64,000 nt of DNA from the NCBI GenBank assembly GCA_900466575.1, contig UBMP01000014.1, positions 1 to 64,000 of the forward strand, given 5' to 3'. The position numbers were made by a program, and so were the translations under genes. The stretch is from Hyphomicrobiales bacterium. GTDB lineage: Bacteria > Pseudomonadota > Alphaproteobacteria > Rhizobiales > Rhizobiaceae. Each line of letters begins with the position of its first letter. Position 1 is the first letter of the stretch. The notes beneath the pieces are model-generated. The model saw only the letters and a program-made list of their open reading frames with translations, had not been told where the DNA came from and ran no database searches. This document shows positions 37,064 to 47,077 of the stretch, piece by piece.

Positions 37064-38455
37064 ATGGTCGATCAGGCGGTGAAGGTCATTGAGGACGCAC
37101 CGAAAACAACCCGCCGGGGCATTCTCGGATGGATGTTTTTCGATTGGGCAGCCCAACCCTATTTCACCGTCGTCACCACCTTCATCTTCGGCCCCTATTT
37201 CGTTTCGCGACTGACGGCTGATCCCATCTCCGCGCAGACGCACTGGAGCAATGCGGCAACAATCGCGAGCTTCATCATCGCGATCTTCTCGCCCATCCTC
37301 GGTTCCATTGCCGACGCCACCGGCGAGAAGAAGAAATGGATCGGCTTTTTCGCCGTCATCCAGATCGTCTCGCTGACCATGTTGTGGTTCGCCGCCCCCG
37401 GTTCGCCCATCGTCTATCCGATGATTTTCTGGATTCTGGCGACGCTCGCAGCTGAATTTTCCATCGTCTTCAACGATTCGATGATGCCCCGCCTGATCCC
37501 GGAAAAGGATGTCGGTAAGATTTCCAATCTGGCCTGGGGGCTCGGCTATCTCGGCGGCATGATCGCGCTGTTTGCGGTCATCCTGTTTCTGGCCGGTGAC
37601 CCGGCCACCGACAGGACCCTGATCGGCATCAAACCGCTGTTCGGCCTCGACCCGAAGCTTGGTGAAGACGCCCGCATCACCGGCCCGCTCTCCGCGCTCT
37701 GGTATTTCATCTTCATCCTGCCGATGTTCTTCTTCACACCCGACGTGAAAAGCACCGGCGTAACCATGGCAAAGGCGGTCAAGGATGGGCTCGTCGAGCT
37801 AAAGGCCTCGCTCGGGGAACTGATGCGTACGCGGCGCCACCTCGCCCGCTTCCTCATCGGCCGCATGATCTATCAGGACGGCGTCAATGCGCTCATCGTG
37901 CTCGGCGGGGCCTTCGCTGCCGGCATGTTCCACTGGGCAACCATCGAGATCGGCATTTACGGCATCATTCTCAACATCGTCGCCATCGGCAGCAATGTCG
38001 TGGCCGGCTGGCTCGACGGCAAGCTGGGCTCGAAGCGCGTCGTGGTACTGAGCCTCATCAGCCTGCTTCTCGCCACCATCGGCATCATCTCGACCCAGAA
38101 AGACTCCACTCTCTTTGGTCTCGTCGCACTCTCGACAGTCGAAACCGGGGGACTCTTCGGCACCGCCGCCGAAAAGGTCTTCATCCTCTACGGTCTCTTC
38201 ATCGGCATCGCCTTCGGGCCGGTCCAGGCCTCGTCGCGCTCCTTCATGTCGCGCAGCATCAAGCCGGAAGAGGCAGGCCGCTATTTCGGCATCTACGCAC
38301 TTTCCGGCCGCGCAACGAGCTTCATGGCCACACTCGCCTTCTCCGTCGTCACCGCCGCCACCGGCTCCGCCCATTTCGGCATGGCCACGATCATCATCTT
38401 CCTGGTGGTCGGACTGGCCTTCCTGCTGGCAACGCCCTATCCGGCGAAGAACTGA
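37064..38455 (+). CDS. UMF1/Atg22-like MFS transporter
   Basis: A 463-residue inner-membrane protein with about twelve helices of the UMF1 (Atg22-like) branch of the major facilitator superfamily. MFFDWAAQPYFTVVTTFIFG near residues 24-45 is the family hallmark, and LPMFFFTPDVK marks the central loop. It starts 39 bases after glutamate dehydrogenase, with its ribosome-binding site inside a hairpin. The fungal relatives export amino acids from the vacuole, so an amino-acid substrate would fit the neighbour, but this is inference. Confidence 0.87.
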   Translation: MVDQAVKVIEDAPKTTRRGILGWMFFDWAAQPYFTVVTTFIFGPYFVSRLTADPISAQTHWSNAATIASFIIAIFSPILGSIADATGEKKKWIGFFAVIQIVSLTMLWFAAPGSPIVYPMIFWILATLAAEFSIVFNDSMMPRLIPEKDVGKISNLAWGLGYLGGMIALFAVILFLAGDPATDRTLIGIKPLFGLDPKLGEDARITGPLSALWYFIFILPMFFFTPDVKSTGVTMAKAVKDGLVELKASLGELMRTRRHLARFLIGRMIYQDGVNALIVLGGAFAAGMFHWATIEIGIYGIILNIVAIGSNVVAGWLDGKLGSKRVVVLSLISLLLATIGIISTQKDSTLFGLVALSTVETGGLFGTAAEKVFILYGLFIGIAFGPVQASSRSFMSRSIKPEEAGRYFGIYALSGRATSFMATLAFSVVTAATGSAHFGMATIIIFLVVGLAFLLATPYPAKN

Positions 38456-38460
38456 GACGC

Positions 38461-38481
38461 AAAAAGCGGCCGAAAGGCCGC
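38461..38481 (-). terminator. Intrinsic terminator on the minus strand
   Basis: Read on the minus strand, GCGGCC, TTTC and GGCCGC form a stem followed by five T residues. It would end the ispG transcript about 120 bases after its stop. Confidence 0.65.
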
Positions 38482-38600
38482 CTCAATCCGCTCTGATCGA
38501 GCAGATTTTCCTGATCACTACGCCAATAACACCAGCGTTTTTGGGTGACGGGACCGCCGCGAATGCAATCGGTCAATTTGGCAATCCGTAACGCAGCCGC

Positions 38601-39848
38601 TTACTCCGCCGCTTCCGTCTTCCGGCCGAACCGCTTCTCGATATAGTCGGACACTAGCCCTTCGAAATCGGCTGCAATATTCGGCCCGCGCAGCGTCATC
38701 GCCTTCTGGCCGTCGATGAAGACGGGAGCGGCGGGCGTCTCACCCGTGCCGGGCAGCGAGATGCCGATATCGGCATGCTTGGACTCGCCCGGACCGTTGA
38801 CGATGCAGCCCATGACGGCGACATTGAGCGCTTCGACGCCCGGGTATTTCTCGCGCCACACCGGCATGTTCTTGCGCAGATCGCCCTCGATCTTCTGGGC
38901 CAGCTCCTGGAAGACGGTCGAGGTCGTGCGGCCGCAGCCGGGGCAGGCGGCCACCACCGGAAGGAACTGCCGGAAGCCCATGACCTGCAGGAGTTCCTGC
39001 GCCACGATGACTTCACGGGTCCGGTCGCCGCCCGGCTCGGGCGTCAGCGAAACGCGAACCGTATCGCCGATCCCCTGCTGCAACAGGTAGCCCATGGAGG
39101 CAGACGAGGCGACAATGCCCTTCGAGCCCATCCCTGCCTCGGTGAGACCGAGATGCAGCGCATGGTCGGACCGCTCGGCGAGCATCGAATAAACGGCAAT
39201 CAGGTCCTGCACCTGGCTGACCTTGGCCGAGAGAATGATCTTGTTGCGCGGCAGGCCGATTTCTTCCGCAAGCTCGGCCGACAAAAGCGCCGACTGCACG
39301 ATCGCCTCGCGCGTCACCTGGCGCGCCGTCAGCCGCGAGCCGTTGGCAGCATTTTCGTCCATCAGCCGGGTGAGCAACTCCTGATCGAGCGAGCCCCAGT
39401 TGACGCCGATGCGGACCGGCTTGTTGTAAGTGATCGCCTTCTCGACAATCTCCGCGAACTGCTTGTCCTTCTTGTCCTTGAAGCCGACATTGCCGGGATT
39501 GATGCGGTATTTCGCCAGCGCCTCGGCACAGGCCGGATGATCGGCGAGCAGCTTGTGGCCGATATAATGGAAATCGCCGACCAGGGGCACATCGAGGCCC
39601 AGCCGCTCCAGCCGCTCGCGGATCTTCGGCACGGCAGCCGCACTCTCGTCGCGGTCCACCGTGATGCGCACGATTTCCGAGCCGGCGCGATGCAACGCTG
39701 CGACCTGCGCCACCGTGCCGTCGATATCGGCCGTATCGGTATTGGTCATCGACTGCACGACGACCGGCGCGCCACCGCCCACAATGACGCCGCCCACTTC
39801 GACGGCAACGGAGGCACGGCGCGGTTTCGGATCGTAGGAATGGCTCAT
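38601..39848 (-). CDS. ispG: 4-hydroxy-3-methylbut-2-enyl diphosphate synthase
   Basis: This 415-residue iron-sulfur enzyme (GcpE) converts MEcPP to HMBPP in the non-mevalonate isoprenoid pathway. The cluster cysteines are in [17 protein letters not shown] and [17 protein letters not shown], and [16 protein letters not shown] opens the TIM barrel. The start at 39848 (MSHSYDPK) is preferred to an upstream in-frame ATG at 39896. It appears monocistronic, with the minus-strand terminator at 38461 and a TetR gene lying upstream on the same strand. Confidence 0.95.
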   Translation of the reverse strand: MSHSYDPKPRRASVAVEVGGVIVGGGAPVVVQSMTNTDTADIDGTVAQVAALHRAGSEIVRITVDRDESAAAVPKIRERLERLGLDVPLVGDFHYIGHKLLADHPACAEALAKYRINPGNVGFKDKKDKQFAEIVEKAITYNKPVRIGVNWGSLDQELLTRLMDENAANGSRLTARQVTREAIVQSALLSAELAEEIGLPRNKIILSAKVSQVQDLIAVYSMLAERSDHALHLGLTEAGMGSKGIVASSASMGYLLQQGIGDTVRVSLTPEPGGDRTREVIVAQELLQVMGFRQFLPVVAACPGCGRTTSTVFQELAQKIEGDLRKNMPVWREKYPGVEALNVAVMGCIVNGPGESKHADIGISLPGTGETPAAPVFIDGQKAMTLRGPNIAADFEGLVSDYIEKRFGRKTEAAE

Positions 39849-39946
39849 GGCGCGGGCTTTCAAAGGGAATGGATGCTGTTCAGGTGGATCAAACATGGGC
39901 CGATGTCAACATCGTGACAAGGCAGGGAACCGAGACGTCTGTGAGA

Positions 39947-40552
39947 TCAGTCGGACGGGACGGCAAGCGGCCCGATCATCAGCCGCACGAAACTCTCCAG
40001 CCGCCGCGCCAGCTCATCCGCCGAGGTCATCCGCAGCTTGAAACCTTCCGCCCCATCCGTGATCATAGCCGCGATCTCGGCGGAACTCACGCCCGCAGCC
40101 TCCAGGGTGATCCGCCCGTCAGACGCTTCCTGCTCGAGAATCTCGGCAATCGTGACCTCGATCAGCTTCATCCAGTCTCGAAAGAGATCGGCCCCGATTT
40201 CGGATTTCAGCGCGAAAAGTTCGTCCGCATGCGCCGAGGCCCCGATAGTCTCGTGCGGCTCGACAATGCCTGCGCGCGCCACCTGCATGATCCGCGCTTC
40301 CGCCGACCCCGTCGCTGAAGCGATGCCGGCAAGCCGCTCGCGTAGATCGTCCATCATGGAGAGGACGCAGGCGCGGAAGATATCCGCCTTGTTCTTGTAG
40401 ACGAGATAAAGCGCCGGCCGCGACATGCCCGCCGCGCGGGCAATATCGTCCATCGTGGCGCGCTTCACGCCGTACTGGAAAAAGGTCTGGAAGGCGGCTT
40501 CGAGGATCGCCGCAGCCTTCGGATCGCGGTCTCTGGCTTGCATCATTGACAT
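39947..40552 (-). CDS. TetR-family transcriptional regulator
   Basis: A 201-residue repressor with an N-terminal helix-turn-helix (about residues 12-58) containing TMDDIARAAGMSRPALYLVY followed by KNKADIFRACV, and a helical ligand-binding domain after that. It is divergent from the iorA-like and iorB-like oxidoreductase genes, with 70 bases between the starts, so it probably controls them and itself. Three start codons are close (40552, 40546, 40543); the first is given. Confidence 0.9.
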   Translation of the reverse strand: MSMMQARDRDPKAAAILEAAFQTFFQYGVKRATMDDIARAAGMSRPALYLVYKNKADIFRACVLSMMDDLRERLAGIASATGSAEARIMQVARAGIVEPHETIGASAHADELFALKSEIGADLFRDWMKLIEVTIAEILEQEASDGRITLEAAGVSSAEIAAMITDGAEGFKLRMTSADELARRLESFVRLMIGPLAVPSD

Positions 40553-40554
40553 AC

Positions 40555-40577
40555 TGACATTTTTCGTTATTTTGTCA
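40555..40577. promoter_or_regulatory. Candidate TetR operator
   Basis: TGACA (40555-40559) and TGTCA (40573-40577) are inverted around an AT-rich centre, just upstream of the tetR start and facing the oxidoreductase promoter region. Confidence 0.4.
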
Positions 40578-40622
40578 AGAACTGACTGCTTCGGTCCAAT
40601 GTTATAGGGAGGGCGCGCAAAA

Positions 40623-41084
40623 ATGAAACTGCAAGTCAACGGAACCGTCCATGAACTCGATATCGAGCCGGACATGCCGCTGCTCTGGGCGCTGCGCGAC
40701 GAGCTGAACATCAAGGGCCCGAAATTCGGCTGCGGCGCCGGGCTTTGCGGCGCCTGCACGGTCATCATCGACGGCCAGGCAACGCGCGCCTGCCAGACGG
40801 CGGTCGGCGACGTGAAATCCAATGTCCGCACCATCGACGGTCTCGGCAAGCCGGATGCGCTGCACCGTGTTCAGCAGGCCTGGCTCGACGAGCAGGTCGT
40901 GCAATGCGGTTATTGCCAGGCCGGACAGATCATGAATGCGGTCGCCCTTCTCGAAACAAATCCGACGCCCTCGGACAAGGATATCGATGAGGCCATGAGC
41001 GGCAATCTCTGTCGCTGCGGCACCTATCCGCGCATCCGGGCCGCCATCAAGCGCGCCGCCGCCGGCCAGCAGACGGGAGCTTGA
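40623..41084 (+). CDS. 2Fe-2S subunit of a molybdenum hydroxylase (IorA-like)
   Basis: The 153-residue small subunit carries two 2Fe-2S clusters. The plant-type ferredoxin cluster is in [17 protein letters not shown] (about 38-54) and the second in [11 protein letters not shown] with [10 protein letters not shown] (about 98-143). It passes electrons from the molybdopterin subunit encoded four bases downstream. The layout matches isoquinoline 1-oxidoreductase alpha subunits and related aldehyde dehydrogenases. There is no FAD subunit nearby, so electrons probably go to another acceptor such as a cytochrome. Confidence 0.92.
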   Translation: MKLQVNGTVHELDIEPDMPLLWALRDELNIKGPKFGCGAGLCGACTVIIDGQATRACQTAVGDVKSNVRTIDGLGKPDALHRVQQAWLDEQVVQCGYCQAGQIMNAVALLETNPTPSDKDIDEAMSGNLCRCGTYPRIRAAIKRAAAGQQTGA

Positions 41085-41087
41085 ACC

Positions 41088-43364
41088 ATGGTTTCCATCG
41101 GAAAAATCGCCCGCCGCACCTTTCTCGTTGGCGCTGCCGCCGTCGCAGGCGGCGTCGCCTTCGGCTATTACAAATACAGGCAACCACTTGAAAACCCGCT
41201 GAAGAAGGGGCTCGCCGAGGGCGAGGCGACCTTCAACCCCTATATCAAGATCGCCAGCGACAACCGCATCACCGTGATCGTTCCCCGTGCCGAAATGGGC
41301 CAGGGCGCCTTCACGACGCTCGCCGCCCTCGTCGCCGAAGAGCTGGATGTCACGCTCGACCAGATCACCATCGAACACGGCCCGGCAGCCCCCGCCTACT
41401 ATAATGACGCCGCTCTCCGGGAAGGTGCGCCCTTCCCCGCTTTCGACCATTCCATGGTCGCCGAGACAGTCCGCAACGCCATGGGCGTGGTGGGCAAGTT
41501 CTTGGCGCTCCAGATGACCGGCGGCTCCTCCTCGCTCGCCGATGGCTATGAAAAGATGCGCCTTGCCGGGGCGACCGCCCGCGAAACGCTGAAGGCCGCC
41601 GCAGCCCAAAAGCTGGGCGTTCCCGCCGCCTCGCTGAAAACCGAAGCAGGCAAGGTGATCGATGCGAAATCCGGCAAGAGCCTCACCTATGGCGAACTGG
41701 CGCTCGACGCCGCCAGGATCGATCCTCCGTCCGACGTCGCGCTGAAGCCGCGCGCGCAGTGGAAGCTTCTCGGCAAGCCGCAGCCGCGCAAGGACATGCC
41801 GGCCAAGGTCACCGGACAACCGATCTTCGGCATCGACGTGCAATTTCCGGACATGCTCTATGCGACGGTCAAGATGAACCCGCAGCCGGGCGGCGCTATG
41901 AAGAGCTTCGATGCGAAGGAAGCGCTCAAGATGCGCGGCGTCAAGAAGGTCATCGCCATCGATAGCCTCTACGGCAAGGGTTTTGCCGTGATTGCCGATA
42001 ACACCTGGCGCGCCTTCAAGGCGGCTGACGCCGTCAAGGTCGTCTGGGCCGATGGGCCCGGCCATCGCGACGATGCGGAAGCGAAGAAGATCCTCGCCGG
42101 CACGATTGCCGCCGGCGGCGGCTTCTCCCTGCGCTCCTCAGGCGATCCGGATAAGGCCTTCGCCGACGCCCCGCGCGAGAAGCTGGTCGAGGCCGAATAT
42201 TACGCGCCGTTCCTGTCGCATGCGACGATGGAGCCAATGAACGCCACGGCGCGCCTCAAGGACGGCGTGCTCGATGTCTGGTCGCCCAATCAGGCCCCCA
42301 GCGTCATCAAGATCATCGGCGCGCGGCTGACCAAGCTCGCAGACGACAAGATCAACGTCCACACGACCTTCCTGGGCGGCGGCTTCGGTCGGCGCATCGA
42401 GCCGGATTTCTCCGACTATGCGATCCGCATCGCCATGGAAACGGAAGGCCGGCCGGTGAAAGTCACCTGGACGCGCGAGGAAGACATCAGCCACGGGCCT
42501 TACCGCCCGGCTGCACTCGCCAGATACCGCGCGCGCCTCGGCAATGACGGCTTGCCCGTTGCCGTTCACGGCTCGGTCGCCTCGCCCTCGGTCATGGCGG
42601 GCATGGTGGGTCGCATCATGCCGGGCCTGCCCACCGCTGGACCGGACAATCTGATCCTCGACGGGGCCTATAACCAGCCCTACAAGATCCCGAATGAGCG
42701 GGTCGACGGCTACAAGGCGCCGCTTTCGACGCCCGTCGCGTCCTGGCGCTCGGTCGGCAATTCGTTCAATGCCTTCATGCATGAGAGCTTCATGGACGAG
42801 CTGGCCCATGCCGGCAAGATCGACCCGCTGGAGTTTCGCCGCAAGCTGATGGCCGATTATCCGACCGCGATTGCGATCCTCGACAAGCTCAAGACGCTCT
42901 CCGACTGGGGCAAGCCTATCGACAAGACCCGTGCGCAAGGCGTGGCTTTCACCCTTTCCTTCGGCACGTGGGTGGGCGAGGTCGTGCAGGTTAAGGACGA
43001 GAACGGGTCCATCCGCGTTGAAAAGGTCTGGATCGTCGCCGATCCGGGGATGGTGCTCGACCCGCTGAACTTCAAGGCGCAGATGATGTCGGGCGCCATC
43101 TACGGGCTTTCCGCCGCCATCGGCCAGCAGATCAGCTTTGCCGACGGCGCGCCGCAACAGTCGAATTTCAGCGACTACGACGCCATGCGCATGAACCAGT
43201 GCCCGGATATCATCATCGAGATTCTGGAAAACTCCGGCCATCTCGGCGGCGCAGGTGAGCCGGCCACCCCGCCGGTCATGGCGGCGCTGGCGAATGCGAT
43301 CTACGCGCTGAACGGGAAGCGCATCCGCTCCATGCCGCTCAACGGCGAGATCAGCTTCGTCTGA
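41088..43364 (+). CDS. Molybdopterin-binding subunit of a molybdenum hydroxylase (IorB-like)
   Basis: A 758-residue large subunit of the xanthine dehydrogenase family. A twin-arginine type export signal is seen at the start ([19 protein letters not shown]), so the complex is probably periplasmic. Family motifs include [36 protein letters not shown] and [18 protein letters not shown] near the C-terminus, which holds the catalytic Glu region. It forms an operon with the 2Fe-2S subunit under the divergent TetR gene. The substrate is an aldehyde or N-heterocycle and cannot be named. Confidence 0.9.
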   Translation: MVSIGKIARRTFLVGAAAVAGGVAFGYYKYRQPLENPLKKGLAEGEATFNPYIKIASDNRITVIVPRAEMGQGAFTTLAALVAEELDVTLDQITIEHGPAAPAYYNDAALREGAPFPAFDHSMVAETVRNAMGVVGKFLALQMTGGSSSLADGYEKMRLAGATARETLKAAAAQKLGVPAASLKTEAGKVIDAKSGKSLTYGELALDAARIDPPSDVALKPRAQWKLLGKPQPRKDMPAKVTGQPIFGIDVQFPDMLYATVKMNPQPGGAMKSFDAKEALKMRGVKKVIAIDSLYGKGFAVIADNTWRAFKAADAVKVVWADGPGHRDDAEAKKILAGTIAAGGGFSLRSSGDPDKAFADAPREKLVEAEYYAPFLSHATMEPMNATARLKDGVLDVWSPNQAPSVIKIIGARLTKLADDKINVHTTFLGGGFGRRIEPDFSDYAIRIAMETEGRPVKVTWTREEDISHGPYRPAALARYRARLGNDGLPVAVHGSVASPSVMAGMVGRIMPGLPTAGPDNLILDGAYNQPYKIPNERVDGYKAPLSTPVASWRSVGNSFNAFMHESFMDELAHAGKIDPLEFRRKLMADYPTAIAILDKLKTLSDWGKPIDKTRAQGVAFTLSFGTWVGEVVQVKDENGSIRVEKVWIVADPGMVLDPLNFKAQMMSGAIYGLSAAIGQQISFADGAPQQSNFSDYDAMRMNQCPDIIIEILENSGHLGGAGEPATPPVMAALANAIYALNGKRIRSMPLNGEISFV

Positions 43365-43457
43365 CGCAACATGCCTATCATATAGCGTGCGCAACCGCTC
43401 GACAAGTTGTGGCGGAGGCGCTAGGAGGGCGGTCATCCCATTTGAACTTTTGCTTGA

Positions 43458-43483
43458 GCCTCCGGGAGTTCCCGGGGGCTTTG
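43458..43483 (+). terminator. Possible weak terminator
   Basis: GCCTCCGGG (43458-43466) pairs with CCCGGGGGC (43471-43479), one T-G pair included, over an AGTT loop and is followed by only three T residues. It lies between the oxidoreductase operon and yjdM. Confidence 0.4.
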
Positions 43484-43500
43484 GCATTGAAAGGACCGCC

Positions 43501-43836
43501 ATGAGCGAGAACCCGCCCTGCCCGAAATGCCAGTCCGCCTTTGCCTATGAGGATGGCGGCCTGATGATCTGTCCCGAATGCGGCCATGAATGGGCGCCGG
43601 GTGCTGAAGCGCAAGGAGAAGAGATTAGCTTCCGCGACGCCAATGGCGTCACGCTGGTCGATGGCGACACCGTCACCGTCATCAAGGACCTCAAGCTCAA
43701 GGGCTCCTCGCAGGTCCTGAAGGTCGGCACCAAGGTCAAGAACATCCGCCTTGTCGAGGGCGACCACAATATCGACTGCAAGATCGACGGTTTCGGCGCG
43801 ATGAAACTCAAGTCCGAGTTCGTCAAGAAGGTCTGA
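43501..43836 (+). CDS. yjdM: Zinc-ribbon protein YjdM (PhnA family)
   Basis: A 111-residue protein with an N-terminal zinc ribbon (CPKC at 7-10 and CPEC near 26-29) and a C-terminal SH3-like barrel with [18 protein letters not shown] followed by [12 protein letters not shown]. This is the family once called PhnA; a phosphonate role is not supported for it and the function is unknown. The ATG at 43501 is the family start. The stop is followed at once by a dispersed repeat. Confidence 0.92.
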   Translation: MSENPPCPKCQSAFAYEDGGLMICPECGHEWAPGAEAQGEEISFRDANGVTLVDGDTVTVIKDLKLKGSSQVLKVGTKVKNIRLVEGDHNIDCKIDGFGAMKLKSEFVKKV

Positions 43837-43892
43837 GCATTTCTTCTAGCGTTTCCGGGAAAAGTGGAAGCCGCGTTTCCGTCCGGAAATGC
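43837..43892. repeat. GCATTTCC dispersed repeat, copy 3
   Basis: Starts GCATTTC directly after the yjdM stop and closes with GGAAATGC, with GGGAAAAGTGGAAGCCGCG inside. It is about 12 bases longer than copies at 4079 and 7065 owing to an insertion near its left arm, and sits between two convergent genes. Confidence 0.7.
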
Positions 43893-43903
43893 GTCGGAAA
43901 AGA

Positions 43904-44857
43904 CTAGGCAGCCTTGGCAAGTGGCCGGCTCACGAAACCGTGGTCGGCCAGCGCCTGCGCAATCGCCTCGTCCGCTGGCGTCGTTTCGATGGACCCAAGA
44001 AACGCTTCGAGCTTTTCCCCCGAAAGCGAATGCGGCGTGAACCACAGATAGTTCATCTTCACGACCTCGCGCAGGATCGGCGAAAACAGCCCAACGGCAC
44101 TGAGCAGCGCCCATGAGACTTTCTTGCGGGCCAGCGTCCGGCCAGCGGCCTTCTCGGCAGCGCGCGCAAAATCCTCGCCCGTCAGCGTATGGCCCTCGAA
44201 ATTGAACTGCGAGAAGATCGGCAATTCGTTCGCCCGTTCCGCCAGCCGCACGAAGGTGTCGGCGAGATCGGGTAGATAAGCGAAGGCATGCGGCAGGTCG
44301 TAAGGGCCGGGCCATGAAAATGCGCCCTTGTCGATCTTCGTCGCGATCATCTGGTCAAGCCAGGTGCCGACCTTATCCGTACCGTAGAAATCGCCGGCGC
44401 GAAGGATCACTGTCTTCACCCCCTCGGCTGTCGCATCCTTGAACAGCTTTTCCATCTCGATGCGAATGCGGGCCTTTTCCGTTGTCGGGGAGAACGGCGC
44501 GTCGTCCGTCATCTCAAGGCCGATCTCCTTCCCGTAATTATAGACATTGCCGATGAAGAGATGCACGGCGTGGTTTTCCTTCGCCGCCGCCATGACGTTG
44601 CGCGCCATGGCGAGAACCGTGCCCTCCCACTTGTCATAGGGCGGGTTCAGCCCGTTGAAGATCATGTCGACGCCCATCGTCGCGGCAACGACCTGTCCCC
44701 GATCCATGGCATCCGCCGCGCGATATTCGACGCGGCCCGAAAGCCCGTCGCAACGCCCGCTGCGGGTGACGGCGACGACTTCATGGCCATGCGCCAGAAA
44801 GGCGACGGCGACGGCGTGGGCGAGACGCCCGTTGGCGCCCAGAACTGCGATCTTCAT
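43904..44857 (-). CDS. NAD-dependent epimerase/NmrA-like protein
   Basis: This 317-residue protein has an atypical SDR (NmrA or epimerase-like) Rossmann fold opening with VLGANGRLAHAVAVAFLAHG, then DMIFNGLNPPYDKWEG and VILRAGDFYGTDK. The catalytic YxxxK is not evident, so it may be a redox sensor or a reductase of atypical type. The start at 44857 is the only one that begins the Rossmann strand. It is divergent from a LysR gene, 132 bases away, which is the likely regulator. Confidence 0.8.
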   Translation of the reverse strand: MKIAVLGANGRLAHAVAVAFLAHGHEVVAVTRSGRCDGLSGRVEYRAADAMDRGQVVAATMGVDMIFNGLNPPYDKWEGTVLAMARNVMAAAKENHAVHLFIGNVYNYGKEIGLEMTDDAPFSPTTEKARIRIEMEKLFKDATAEGVKTVILRAGDFYGTDKVGTWLDQMIATKIDKGAFSWPGPYDLPHAFAYLPDLADTFVRLAERANELPIFSQFNFEGHTLTGEDFARAAEKAAGRTLARKKVSWALLSAVGLFSPILREVVKMNYLWFTPHSLSGEKLEAFLGSIETTPADEAIAQALADHGFVSRPLAKAA

Positions 44858-44989
44858 TAGCTTATCCTCTTCACTGTCGGAACCGCCAATCGAGGCGCGT
44901 TCGCTCCGTTTCGATGAGAAGATGCTATGCCCAGATTTTATTTGTGAATATGGACAAGATCGGAGGATAACTATACGAATTTGAATATC

Positions 44990-45871
44990 ATGGACTGGAA
45001 CCTCATCAAGACTTTCCTCGCAGTGGCTGAAACCGGTACGCTTATCGCGGCCGCCGAGAGGCTGCGCCTCAGCCAGCCGACCGTCGGCCGCCATATCGAC
45101 GAGCTGGAAGCAGCCACCGGCCTCACCCTCTTCATGCGCGGACGGCGCGGCATGGCGCTCACAGAAGCAGGCCTCTCGCTGCTGGACGACGCACGCGGCA
45201 TGGCGAAGGAGGCGGATCACTTTCTGCTACGCGCCTCCGGCCGGGCGAACGAAGTGTCCGGGCCGGTGCGCATCACCGCCAGCGATATCGTCGCCAACTA
45301 CCTGCTCCCGCCGATCCTTGTCGCCCTAAAGGATGCCGAGCCCGGCATCGATATCGAACTCGTGCCCTCCAATGCTGTAGCGAACCTGCTCGCCCGCGAC
45401 GCCGATATCGCGATCCGCATGACGCGGCCGATGCAGAACGACCTGATCGCGGTGAAGGTCAACGATTTTGCCATGGGCACCTATGCGCATGAGCGCTATC
45501 TCGCCAAAGCCGGCGTGCCGGAAGCGGTCGATGACCTGGCCGGTCACCGCCTTGTGGGTTACGACCGCGATATGCTGATCCTCAACGGCATGAAGGCGCT
45601 CGGCATCGAGGGCGACCGCTCGCTCTTCACCTTCCGCACCGACGATCAGGTGGCCTATTGGGAACTGGTGAAAGCCGGGGCCGGCGTCGGCTTCGGGGCC
45701 CGTTGGCTCGGCCGGCAGACGCCGGAACTCCGCCGGATTCTGCCCGATCTCGATATCCCGGCGCTCCCCATGTGGCTCGCCTCGCATCAGGAACTGCGCA
45801 CCTCGCTGAAAATCCGCCGGGTGATGGATTTCCTGCGCGAGGCGATCAGCGAGATGCCGCTTTCGGCCTGA
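44990..45871 (+). CDS. LysR-family transcriptional regulator
   Basis: A 293-residue regulator with the winged helix at residues 1-60 (NLIKTFLAVAETGTLIAAAE, then LSQPTVGRHIDELE) and a periplasmic-binding-protein-like effector domain from about 90. The divergent gene at 43904-44857 is the probable target. An in-frame TTG at 44981 is an alternative start three codons upstream. Its stop codon touches the stop of the convergent MFS gene with no bases in between. Confidence 0.9.
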   Translation: MDWNLIKTFLAVAETGTLIAAAERLRLSQPTVGRHIDELEAATGLTLFMRGRRGMALTEAGLSLLDDARGMAKEADHFLLRASGRANEVSGPVRITASDIVANYLLPPILVALKDAEPGIDIELVPSNAVANLLARDADIAIRMTRPMQNDLIAVKVNDFAMGTYAHERYLAKAGVPEAVDDLAGHRLVGYDRDMLILNGMKALGIEGDRSLFTFRTDDQVAYWELVKAGAGVGFGARWLGRQTPELRRILPDLDIPALPMWLASHQELRTSLKIRRVMDFLREAISEMPLSA

Positions 45872-47062
45872 TCAGCTCTTGGCGGCGTCTGCGTAGCGAG
45901 CCAGACCCGACAGCGCCAGGACCGCCAGCAGAAACACCGGCAGCGTCAGGAACACGGTCGAAAAGCTCGTATGCTCGGCGGCAAAGCCGATTGCCGAGGG
46001 GGCGAACAGCATTCCCGAATAGCCAAGGAAGGTTGTGACCGACAGTGCGACCCCTTGCGCAAAGCCCGGCAAATTGCCGGCGGCCGAGAAGGCGATCGGC
46101 ACCATGTTCGAAATACCGATGCCGCAGATGGCAAAGCCGATGAAGGCGACGACCATGTTCGGCGCAGAGCCTGCCGTCACAAGCCCGATGATCGCCATGA
46201 CGGTGCAGAAACGGAAGGTCTTCACTGCCCCAAGGCGGTCGCGCACGAGATCGCCGGCAAACCGCATGACCGTCATGGTGAAGGCAAAGGCGCCGAAGGC
46301 AAAACCGGAAAAGGCGAGTGACGCGCCGAGTTCACGACGGATGTAAAGCGCCCCCCAATCGAGCACCGAGCCTTCCGGCACCATCGAGAACAGCGCCATG
46401 ATGCCGAGCAGCCAGGGCAGCGGACTCAAGGGAAGCCTGGCCTTCTCGCGCGCCTCGCTGGCATGCGGCACATCGTGGAACAGATGAGACCACACCACTG
46501 CCAGGAGCCCGAAGCCGACAACCGTCAAAACGGCGGAATGGCCGACAGTTCCAAGCCTTTCGATCAGGAAGCCGCCCGTCATCGTGCCGACAAAGGTGCC
46601 GAGGCTCCAGAAGGCGTGACAGGATGACATGATCGAACGCCGCATGGATTTCTCCGTTTCGACCGCATTGGCGTTCATCGAAACATCCATCGCCCCCGTC
46701 AGGCCGCCGAAGAGAAAGATAGCGATGCCGCCGAGCCAGATGTTGGGCGCAAGGCTCAGAAGCAGGATTGTCGGCAGGAAAAGAACGGTCGCCGCCTTCG
46801 TCACCTTGGTCGAACCAAAACGGGCGATCTGCGCGCCTGTCAGCGGCATCAGGGTCAGAGACCCGACGCCCATGACGAGGATCATGATGCCGAGTGCACC
46901 TGGATCGAGCGACAGCCGGCTTGCGAATTCCGGAATTTTTGGCGCCCAGGCCCCCATGTGGAGGCCGTTGATGAAGAAGAGCGTGGACACGGCAAGTCGT
47001 TCGCGGGTGAAATAACCAGACCGTCCGGCGCGCGAATCACGGGAAAGGTGGGAATCGTTCAT
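45872..47062 (-). CDS. MFS transporter (YbjJ-like)
   Basis: A 396-residue inner-membrane transporter with about twelve helices. FFINGLHMGAWAPKIPEFAS near residue 30-50 and GAMDVSMNANAVETEKSMRR near 125-145 mark a subgroup of the major facilitator superfamily often linked to sugars. It begins 15 bases after a DeoR-type regulator gene on the same strand, so the two form an operon. The substrate is unknown. Confidence 0.88.
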   Translation of the reverse strand: MNDSHLSRDSRAGRSGYFTRERLAVSTLFFINGLHMGAWAPKIPEFASRLSLDPGALGIMILVMGVGSLTLMPLTGAQIARFGSTKVTKAATVLFLPTILLLSLAPNIWLGGIAIFLFGGLTGAMDVSMNANAVETEKSMRRSIMSSCHAFWSLGTFVGTMTGGFLIERLGTVGHSAVLTVVGFGLLAVVWSHLFHDVPHASEAREKARLPLSPLPWLLGIMALFSMVPEGSVLDWGALYIRRELGASLAFSGFAFGAFAFTMTVMRFAGDLVRDRLGAVKTFRFCTVMAIIGLVTAGSAPNMVVAFIGFAICGIGISNMVPIAFSAAGNLPGFAQGVALSVTTFLGYSGMLFAPSAIGFAAEHTSFSTVFLTLPVFLLAVLALSGLARYADAAKS

Positions 47063-47077
47063 GTCACTCTCCTGAAC

